A DNA stretch of 19,258 nt. It comes from Polyangiaceae bacterium (GTDB lineage: Bacteria > Myxococcota > Polyangia > Polyangiales > Polyangiaceae). Location of the stretch: positions 1 to 19,258 of the forward strand of contig JAICTU010000127.1 in NCBI GenBank assembly GCA_025936205.1, given 5' to 3'. The translations under genes were made by a program, and so were the position numbers. The notes beneath the pieces are model-generated. The model saw only the letters and a list, made by a program, of their open reading frames with translations, was not told the DNA's origin and ran no database searches. Each line of letters opens with the position of its first letter. Position 1 is the stretch's first letter. Positions 13,575 through 19,258 of this stretch are shown here, piece after piece.

Positions 13575-14354
13575 TTATTGCGGGGCGACCTCGGCAGCGA
13601 ACGAGGTGCGCAGCACTCCGATGCCAGCGATCTCGATCTCCACCGTCGTGCCCGGCTTCAGCGCTCCGACGCCCAGCGACGTACCGCACGCGATCACGTC
13701 GCCCGGCTCCAGCGTGAGGTCGCGCGACAGCAAACTCACCAGCTCCAGCGGCGAAAAGACCAGATCCGAGACCGGATAGTTCTGACGTTCGCGCCCATTG
13801 ACCAGCGCGCGCACGCTCAGCGCCGCCGGGTCGAGCCCCGTCGCGATCACGGGCCCGAACGGTCCGAAGCCATCAAAGCTCTTGGCCCGCGTCCATTGCG
13901 CCGGCTCCTGCGTGATCAGATCGAGCGCCGTGATGTCGTTGACACACGTGTAACCGAAGATGACGGATGCAGCTTGCTCGGGCGCCACGTCCCGTGCGCG
14001 CCGGCCGATCACGACCCCCAGCTCACCCTCGAACACAATCCGCCCCGCATACGAGCGCGGAGCGCGAAACTCGCCACCGGGAGCCAGCACGGAACTTGCG
14101 GCTTTGATGAAGTAGAACGGCGACGAAGGCGGCTCGGCGCCCTGCTTGGCCAGCACCGCGCGCGAATTGTAAGCGATGCCGAGAAACTTGGAAGGCTGGC
14201 ACGGCGGAGCCCACTGCACCTCGCTGAGCGGCAGCGTTTCACCAGTTGGTTCCGGGTTGGCGAACAGATCGCCGCGGTGAAGCTGGACGCTCTCGCCCTC
14301 CAGCGTGCCGAAGCCCGGGCGTCCCATGTACTCGAAGCGCAGCCAATGGGTCAT
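13575..14354 (-). CDS. Fumarylacetoacetate hydrolase (FAH) family enzyme
   Basis: The 259-residue product belongs to the family of metal-dependent hydrolases, decarboxylases and isomerases acting on diketo acids in aromatic or sugar catabolism. The short N-terminal domain (1-50) is followed by PSKFLGIAYNSRAVL (54-68), the family's K-x-x-x-x-x-N-Y/S-x-x-H region with Ser/Arg where many members have His. Metal ligands fit E109 and E111 in RIVFEGELGVVIG (105-117) and D140 in YTCVNDITALDL (135-146). K157 lies in RAKSFDGFGPFGP (156-168), and the C-terminal GDVIACGTSLGVG (218-230) is the usual closing motif. The ATG at 14354 is supported by the alignment start; the frame is open far upstream but is antisense to the next gene. 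No Shine-Dalgarno is visible. The substrate is unknown. Confidence 0.88.
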   Translation of the reverse strand: MTHWLRFEYMGRPGFGTLEGESVQLHRGDLFANPEPTGETLPLSEVQWAPPCQPSKFLGIAYNSRAVLAKQGAEPPSSPFYFIKAASSVLAPGGEFRAPRSYAGRIVFEGELGVVIGRRARDVAPEQAASVIFGYTCVNDITALDLITQEPAQWTRAKSFDGFGPFGPVIATGLDPAALSVRALVNGRERQNYPVSDLVFSPLELVSLLSRDLTLEPGDVIACGTSLGVGALKPGTTVEIEIAGIGVLRTSFAAEVAPQ

Positions 14355-14501
14355 GCGCGGGAGGATTGAACAGCGCTGGCGCGGAGGCAAGCCTCGAAGG
14401 AGGTGACCTGACGCGAAGACCAAAAGCAGAATGGCCGCGGCAGCTGCTTTGTGATTCCCCTTGCCGTCCCATGCCTGCGGGCGCGATTCTCGCAGCGCCC
14501 C
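14355..14501. other. Divergent intergenic region with an orphan Shine-Dalgarno sequence
   Basis: These 147 bases separate the FAH-family start and the YdeI-like start. The plus strand carries AAGGAGGTGA (14397-14406), a full match to the 16S anti-Shine-Dalgarno complement, but no real gene starts within reach of it: the frames after it close within a few codons. No clear promoter boxes are seen. Confidence 0.35.
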
Positions 14502-15086
14502 ATGCCCACCCGGAATCTCAAAGTCGACGCCTTCGTGAGCCGTGCCAAAGCGTGGCAAGGCGAGATCCAGAAGCTTCGGTCCGTACTCCTCGAATGTGGG
14601 CTCGACGAGGATCTGAAGTGGGGGAAGCCATGCTTCAGCTTCGATGGGAAGAACGTGGCCATCATCCAACCGTTCAAGGAGCACTGCTCTCTGATGTTCT
14701 TCAAGGGCGCGCTGCTGAAGGACACGCACGGGCTGCTCAGGAGCCAGGGGGAAAACACGCAGTCCGCGCTGCGCATGGAGTTCACCGAGGAGGCGCAGAT
14801 CAAGAAGGCCGTGCTCAAATCCTACGTGAAGCAGGCGATCGAGGTGGAGAAGGCCGGATTGAGCGTCGACTTCAAGGCGAAGCGCGAGTTGGAGCTCCCG
14901 CAGGAGCTGACGCAGATCCTGAAAAAGGATCGCAAGCTCGAGAGAGCGTTTTACGCGCTCACCCCCGGGCGACAGCGTGGCTATCTCTTGCATTTCGCGA
15001 GCGCGAAACGCTCGGAAACTCGAACCGCCCGGATCGAGAAGTGCGCCCCCAGAATCCTTGCCGGCTTGGGCATGCACGACGACTGA
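14502..15086 (+). CDS. YdeI/OmpD-associated (DUF1801 plus OmdA) family protein
   Basis: The 194-residue cytoplasmic protein has two parts. Residues 15-115 fit DUF1801: KLRSVLLECGLDEDLKWGKP (24-43), then FSFDGKNVAIIQPFKEH (45-61) and LMFFKGALLKD (64-74). Residues about 130-190 fit the OmdA/YdeI C-terminal helical domain: ELPQELTQILKKDRKLERAF (131-150), LTPGRQRGYLLHFASAKRSE (153-172) and RIEKC (177-181). Members are linked to stress or antimicrobial-peptide resistance in enteric bacteria, but the mechanism is not settled. The ATG at 14502 fits the family start; a GTG at 14451 would add 17 residues without family-like sequence. Neither start has a ribosome-binding site. The gene ends six bases before the convergent methyltransferase gene. 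Confidence 0.85.
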   Translation: MPTRNLKVDAFVSRAKAWQGEIQKLRSVLLECGLDEDLKWGKPCFSFDGKNVAIIQPFKEHCSLMFFKGALLKDTHGLLRSQGENTQSALRMEFTEEAQIKKAVLKSYVKQAIEVEKAGLSVDFKAKRELELPQELTQILKKDRKLERAFYALTPGRQRGYLLHFASAKRSETRTARIEKCAPRILAGLGMHDD

Positions 15087-15092
15087 CCGCTC

Positions 15093-16055
15093 TCATTTCC
15101 GTGCGCTGACAATCCACGCGCGCGAGTCAAACAGCACGCCGTCCCCGGTCTCGTGCGCAGCGAGCAACTCGCGTAACTGAATCAGCGCCCGCTCGGCATC
15201 GGCCGCGCGCATTCGCGCGAGCGCTGCCCTGGGTTGGCTCATGTCGCGCACGAGCTCGAACGCCGCGGCTGCATCGGGTCCGTAGTAGACGGGTTCGCGC
15301 ACTTCCGAGATACCGATCTCGACGAAGCCGGCCGCGCCGAGCACAGCACGAATCTGGGCCGGATCCGCCATCGAGAACGGATTGAGCCCCGTCGACGGCG
15401 CCACCCAGCCGGAGCCCAGCACCGCCCGGATGGCGGTCGCCCATTCGTTCCGCTCCTCGCTCTGCCAGACCATCAGGACCAGGCGCGCACCAGGCCGCGC
15501 CGCGCGCGCGATGTTGGTGAACGCCGCCACGGGGTCGGCAAAGAACATGCTGCCGAAACGGCTGACGATCAGATCGAACTGCTCCGGTGCGAATGCATGG
15601 CTCTGCGCGTCACCTCGCTCGAAGGCCACGTTCACAACTCCTTCCTCGAGGCTGCGGCCACGGGCCTGCTCCAGCATGTGCTCGGAGATATCGACGCCCA
15701 GGGCACTGCCCGAGCTCGCTGCGCGAGCGGCATCGCGCGTGGTCTGCCCGGTGCCACAACCGATGTCGAGCACATGCTCCTCCTGCCCCACCCTCATCGC
15801 CGCGCGCAGTCGCTCGTGGTGAGCCCGCAACTCCGCGTCATAGTGCTCTGCCAGCTGCAGCCGCGGACGGGCTCGCTTCGTGTAGCCTTCCAGGATGGCA
15901 GCCAGCTCCTGGGGATGGCTCAACGCCACGCAATGGCTGGCAGCGACCTCGTCCGGCACGACGCCGAGTCGCTCTGCAACCACGCGCCGAAGGAACTCCG
16001 GCGCACACTCGCCTTGCCCGCGCACCTTCCTCTCCCTTTCATCGTACTGACCCAT
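15093..16055 (-). CDS. SAM-dependent methyltransferase with an alpha/beta-hydrolase-like N-terminal tail
   Basis: The 320-residue product has a class I methyltransferase core at about 68-250: HVLDIGCGTGQTTRDAA (94-110, motif I), ALGVDISEHMLEQAR (118-132, acidic residue D122), AFERGDAQSHAF (144-155) and DLIVSRFGSMFFADP (161-175), ending in a UbiE/Methyltransf_25-like GFVEIGISEV (243-252). The first 60 residues are unusual. FLRRVVAERLGVVPDEV (21-37) followed by SHCVALSHPQELAAILEGY (40-58) reads like the last helix and catalytic-His region of an alpha/beta hydrolase, without the rest of that enzyme. The ATG at 16055 shares two bases with the start of the divergent GFA-like gene (CATG), leaving no room for a promoter outside the neighbour. 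The methyl acceptor is unknown. Confidence 0.85.
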   Translation of the reverse strand: MGQYDERERKVRGQGECAPEFLRRVVAERLGVVPDEVAASHCVALSHPQELAAILEGYTKRARPRLQLAEHYDAELRAHHERLRAAMRVGQEEHVLDIGCGTGQTTRDAARAASSGSALGVDISEHMLEQARGRSLEEGVVNVAFERGDAQSHAFAPEQFDLIVSRFGSMFFADPVAAFTNIARAARPGARLVLMVWQSEERNEWATAIRAVLGSGWVAPSTGLNPFSMADPAQIRAVLGAAGFVEIGISEVREPVYYGPDAAAAFELVRDMSQPRAALARMRAADAERALIQLRELLAAHETGDGVLFDSRAWIVSARK

Positions 16056-16362
16056 GAGCGACTATCCATTCCTCGAACCCGGTCCGAAGTTCGACGAGGC
16101 CGGAGTTCGCGTGCGGCGCGGTGGATGCAGGTGCGGGGCGGTGCGGTTCGAGGTGCGCGGCGAGCCGGACGTCGTCGGCATCTGCCATTGCCTCGAATGT
16201 CGCAAAGCAACGGGCGCCGTCGCCATGGTCTACGCGCGCTGGTCGCGCCCGGCATTCCGCTGTACGGGAGACGCGCGCGAGTACAGGGGGCGCGAGGCCT
16301 GGTGGACCCCGGTTGCCGGCGCAGAGCAGGAACCGAAGTTCCTTCGCAGCCATGACTTCGGA
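16054..16362 (+). pseudogene. GFA (glutathione-dependent formaldehyde-activating-like) family, 3'-truncated
   Basis: From the ATG at 16054 the first 80 residues match a GFA zinc domain: RRGGCRCGAVRFEVRG (21-36), VVGICHCLECRKATGA (40-55) and WSRPAFRCTGDAREY (63-77). Cys25, Cys27, Cys44, Cys46 and Cys49 supply five of the usual seven zinc ligands. The later C-x-x-C pair (normally about residues 95-105) is missing, and no other frame restores it. The frame has no stop of its own and continues antisense through the TolC-like gene as meaningless sequence, so I end the feature where family-like sequence stops, just before 16369. It looks like a gene cut off by a rearrangement that placed the efflux operon's 3' end here. 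No Shine-Dalgarno sequence is visible. Confidence 0.6.
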
Positions 16363-16368
16363 AGGGCG

Positions 16369-17640
16369 CTACTTCCGCGCCTCCGCGGGCAAGAGCGGCT
16401 CCAGCCCGGCGCTGGCGATCAGCGCCTCTTCCGCCAACTTCAATGCCTCCTGGCGCTCCAGATACGTGACGCGGATCTCCTTGACCGAGCGGAAGGCGTC
16501 GAGCAGCTCCAGCACGCCGGTCCCGCCGCCCTGGTAGGACTGCTGGGCCATGCGCTCCAGCACCGGGATCTGCGCGACCTGGTCGTGCTCGATCTTGGCC
16601 ACCGTTTCGCGCTCTGCCAGATACACCACGCGCGCGCGCTCCAGCTCGGCTCGGGTCTCCGCCAGCTCCGCCGCCACGCGCTTCGACTGCAGGTCGATGT
16701 CCGCGCTCGCGCGCGCCACCGGACCCTGCCCATGGTCGAACACCGGCAGCGGCACCGAGGCACCGAACACCACGGCCACGCTGTTGGCGTCGCGCGTGAC
16801 CAGCGTGCCGACAGCCAGCGACGGCACCGGCAGCCAATCGCGGCGCGCCACCGTCAAACCCGCGCGCGCCCTCGACTCCGCGGCTTGCGCTGCAGCGATG
16901 CTCGGCCGCTGGCGCTGCGCCACGCTCCACAGTTGATCAAAATCGGTCGGCAGCTCGCGCGCGCCGAGCTCGCCCTGCGCGCGCGGGTGCCAGCCGGGGA
17001 AGCCCAGCACGGCCGCCAGGTGTCCGGAGGCGTCCGCCACCTCCGTCTGCGCGATACTGAGCTCGGTTCCGAGCGTGCTGGTCTCGAGCGCGAGCCGCGT
17101 CACGTCGTACACGCTGCGATCACCCGCCGCCTGGCGCCCGCGCACGATCTTCTCCAGGCTCTGCAGCTCGGTCAGGCTCTCTTGCAACGCCTTCACGCGC
17201 TCCTGGCGCGCCACCAGCGTGTAGAAGCCCTGCCGCGCAGCCAGCGCGCGCTCGCCCAGATCGGCGGCCACTTGCGCCCGCTCGGCGCGCACGCCCTGAT
17301 CCGCCGCCGAGCTGCGCGCACCGGTCTGCCCGAAGATCAAGAGCGGCTGCTCCAGCGTGAACTGGTGCTGCCAGGCCGAGCCCGTGTTGGTGCCGTGCGC
17401 CAAGGCCACGCCAGCGTAGCTGAGCGTGGGGTTCTGCCAGACGCCGGCGCCGCGGCGCTCGCCTTCCGCGACCGCGATGCGCGCTTGCTCCGCGCGCGAG
17501 CGCGGGCTCTGGTCGCGCAGCAATGAAACCACTCCGGCGAGCGTGACCACCTCCGGCAGCTCGGCCCGGGCAGGGCCCGCAGCGAGCGCGGTCAGTAACG
17601 CCATCGACAGTGCGAGCACGGTCTGTCTGGGGTTGCTCAC
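16369..17640 (-). CDS. TolC-like outer-membrane efflux channel protein (CzcC type)
   Basis: The 423-residue product has a Sec signal peptide cleaved after A-R-A at residue 26. The rest is mostly long amphipathic helices with coiled-coil character (for example ERVKALQESLTELQSLEKI and VAAELAETRAELERARVVY), the mark of TolC-family periplasmic tunnels; the repeat-type segments FTLEQPLLIFGQTG and FGASVPLPVFDHGQG fit the two membrane-strand regions. Length is normal for CzcC-like members. It would form the outer-membrane exit duct of the tripartite pump with the RND protein encoded just upstream. Its GTG start at 17640 overlaps the RND stop (GTGA), so expression is coupled. The 3' end lies next to the broken GFA-like gene. 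The channel role is clear; metal specificity is inferred from the partner. Confidence 0.9.
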   Translation of the reverse strand: MSNPRQTVLALSMALLTALAAGPARAELPEVVTLAGVVSLLRDQSPRSRAEQARIAVAEGERRGAGVWQNPTLSYAGVALAHGTNTGSAWQHQFTLEQPLLIFGQTGARSSAADQGVRAERAQVAADLGERALAARQGFYTLVARQERVKALQESLTELQSLEKIVRGRQAAGDRSVYDVTRLALETSTLGTELSIAQTEVADASGHLAAVLGFPGWHPRAQGELGARELPTDFDQLWSVAQRQRPSIAAAQAAESRARAGLTVARRDWLPVPSLAVGTLVTRDANSVAVVFGASVPLPVFDHGQGPVARASADIDLQSKRVAAELAETRAELERARVVYLAERETVAKIEHDQVAQIPVLERMAQQSYQGGGTGVLELLDAFRSVKEIRVTYLERQEALKLAEEALIASAGLEPLLPAEARK

Positions 17641-19258
17641 GCCTCCACCTCCTGCGGGGCGAGCACCGGGCTCGGCACTCGGCGGACCAGGAGACTGTAG
17701 AGCACCGGCAGCACGAACAGCGTGACCGGCAGGGCCGTGCCCAGACCGCCGATCACCACCAGCGCGAAGGGCTTCTGAATCTCGCTGCCGGCGCTGGTGG
17801 ACAGCGCCATCGGGGTGAGGCCGATCATGGCCAGCAAGGCCGTCATCAGCACGGCGCGCAGGCGCCCGGCGCAGCCTTCGATCAGCGCCGAGAGCTGCAG
17901 CTCGCCGTTCCGGCGCCGCGCATCGACGGCGCTCACCACCAGCAGCGAGACCAGGCTCACCTGGCCCAGCAAGGTGATGAAGCCGACTGCCGCGCTCACC
18001 GAGAGCGCGATGCCCGACGCTTTGAGCGCGAACACCCCGCCCGTCATCGCGAACGGCACCGTCGCCAGCACACAGGCCGCGCTCAGCGCCGATCCGAGCG
18101 CCAGGTACAGCAGCACGAACACCACCAGGAAGGAGAGCGGCACGATCATGCCCAGCCGCTTCATGGCGCGCTGCTGGTTCTCGAACTCGCCGCTCCAGTT
18201 GAAGAAGTTACCCTCCGGCGGCTGCACGCCGTGCTCCACTGCGGCGATCGCGTCGTGGACCACGCTGCCCATGTCGCGCCCTTCCACGTTGAACTTCAAC
18301 GCCAGCATGCGGCTGTTCGAGTCGCGCACGATGTTGGCCGGGCCCGCAGCCGTGCCCAGCTTGGCGATCTCGCGCAGCGGCACCTGTGGCCCGGCGGCGG
18401 TGCGTACGCGGATGTCGCCGATGGCGTTCTCGTCGTCGCGCTCGCCGCGCGGGAACATCACCCGTACCGGCACGGGCCGCTCGCCCTCGAAGAACTGAGT
18501 GACCACGCGACCGCCGAGCGCCGTCTCGATCACGTCCTGAGCGCTGTCCACGCTGATACCGGCTCGCGCCAGCGCGGGCCGATCGAGCAGCACCTGCAGC
18601 TGCGGCACTGTGGCGTCGCGATACAGAGACAGATCGACCACGCCGGGCACGCTTTGCAGCACGTCCTTGGCTTTCTCGAGCGTGCCGTGCATCACATCCA
18701 GGTCCGTGCCGAACACCTTCAGCACCACCTTGCCGCGCACACCGCTCACCGCCTCTTCGACGTTATCCTTGATCGGCTGGGAGAAATTGAAGCTCACGCC
18801 GGGGATCTCGGAGAGCGAGTCGCGCATGGCATCGATCAGGCGGTCCTTGCTCCAGCCGGGGCGCCACTGCTCGCGCGGCTTCAGGTGCACGAAGGTCTCA
18901 CTCATGTTCGAGCCCTCGTCGTCCGTGCCGTCCTCCGGGTGCCCCTGCTCGCTCAGCGTCTCGATCACCTCCGGGAAGGTGAGGATGCGCTTGCGTGCCT
19001 CCAGCAAGATCTCGGAGCCGCGCTCCAGCGAGATGCTGGCGGGCATTTCGACGAAGATCACGAAGTCACCTTCGTCCAGCTCCGGCAAGAACTCCGAGCC
19101 CGTTCGCGTGAGGACCAGGGCGCCGGCCAGGAGAAAGCAGAACGCCCCGGCCCCCACGAGAAGTTGTCGCTCCAGCGCCCACGTCACGGCGCGGCGATAG
19201 CTGCGGACGAGGTAGCCCGCCCCGCTCAGCGTCTGCTCCAGTAAGGCACGGCTCTCCA
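17637..19258 (-). CDS. Heavy-metal-efflux type RND pump, C-terminal half (CzcA/CusA family), partial
   Basis: About 540 C-terminal codons are in view; the gene continues past the window edge, and family members are usually about 1,040 residues. Recognisable parts, in order, are a membrane helix (VGAGAFCFLLAGALVLTR), the porter-domain start GSEFLPELDEGDFVIFVEMP, SNMSETFVHLKPREQW, NFSQPIKDNVEEAVSGVRG (a strong HME-RND signature), GVVDLSLYRD, then five closing membrane helices including MIVPLSFLVVFVLLYLALGS, SAAVGFITLLGQVSLVSLLV and LRAVLMTALLAMIGLTPMAL. It uses the proton gradient to expel cations such as Zn, Co, Cd, Ni, Cu or Ag; the metal-choosing transmembrane motif lies in the missing half. 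The internal GTG near 19187 is not the start, since the frame stays open and family-like to the edge. It is coupled to the TolC-like gene. No adaptor protein gene is in view. Confidence 0.92.
   Translation of the reverse strand, partial: ESRALLEQTLSGAGYLVRSYRRAVTWALERQLLVGAGAFCFLLAGALVLTRTGSEFLPELDEGDFVIFVEMPASISLERGSEILLEARKRILTFPEVIETLSEQGHPEDGTDDEGSNMSETFVHLKPREQWRPGWSKDRLIDAMRDSLSEIPGVSFNFSQPIKDNVEEAVSGVRGKVVLKVFGTDLDVMHGTLEKAKDVLQSVPGVVDLSLYRDATVPQLQVLLDRPALARAGISVDSAQDVIETALGGRVVTQFFEGERPVPVRVMFPRGERDDENAIGDIRVRTAAGPQVPLREIAKLGTAAGPANIVRDSNSRMLALKFNVEGRDMGSVVHDAIAAVEHGVQPPEGNFFNWSGEFENQQRAMKRLGMIVPLSFLVVFVLLYLALGSALSAACVLATVPFAMTGGVFALKASGIALSVSAAVGFITLLGQVSLVSLLVVSAVDARRRNGELQLSALIEGCAGRLRAVLMTALLAMIGLTPMALSTSAGSEIQKPFALVVIGGLGTALPVTLFVLPVLYSLLVRRVPSPVLAPQEVEA

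Noticed and set aside
16369..17526. Extension of the GFA-like protein into a 490-residue fusion
   Set aside because: Beyond about residue 103 the frame is exactly antisense to the TolC-like gene and shows only low-complexity R/A/L/H sequence, so it is open by chance.

Overview
The window is very GC-rich, with G or C favoured at third codon positions, genes packed on both strands and several four-base start/stop overlaps. Together with large Ca2+-binding-repeat lipoproteins, this suggests a myxobacterium-like organism (Myxococcota/Polyangia type). That assignment is inferred from gene style; there is no rRNA or other marker gene in view. I see no tRNA, rRNA, CRISPR array, transposase or phage gene.

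Layout. (1) 170-4526 holds a small membrane protein (DUF4234-like) and a glycosylation block: a family-1 glycosyltransferase, a divergent family-2 glycosyltransferase, a second small GT-A-type transferase and a SAM methyltransferase coupled to it. They probably build or decorate a cell-surface glycan or glycolipid. (2) 4664-10875 is the most distinctive part: three paralogous predicted lipoproteins with RTX-type (GGxGxDxUx) repeats, arranged divergently around a 372-base intergenic region. The leftward pair is translationally coupled, and the distal member is cut by one in-frame amber codon at 6416-6418. The rightward member (783 aa) is intact. All three share an N-terminal Cys-containing domain, the same inter-repeat linkers and a C-terminal two-cysteine tail ending in C-E-L/I. 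(3) 10891-10979 holds two or three strong hairpins, after which a DUF1634 protein and a TauE/SafE permease form a coupled leftward pair. (4) 12368-16055 holds housekeeping-type genes: phosphoserine phosphatase (serB), a fumarylacetoacetate-hydrolase family enzyme, a YdeI/DUF1801 protein, and a methyltransferase whose N-terminus looks like the end of an alpha/beta hydrolase. (5) 16054-19258 holds a truncated GFA-family gene running into the 3' end of a TolC-like gene, which is coupled to a heavy-metal-type RND pump gene that leaves the window.

How they work together. The RND pump and TolC-like protein are two of the three parts of a tripartite efflux system; the adaptor is not in view. DUF1634 and TauE/SafE form a known permease pairing. 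The three RTX lipoproteins look like a co-evolving set of surface or periplasmic Ca2+-binding proteins. They carry lipoprotein-like N-termini, and no type I ABC exporter or membrane-fusion gene is nearby. They are the best candidate for something undescribed.
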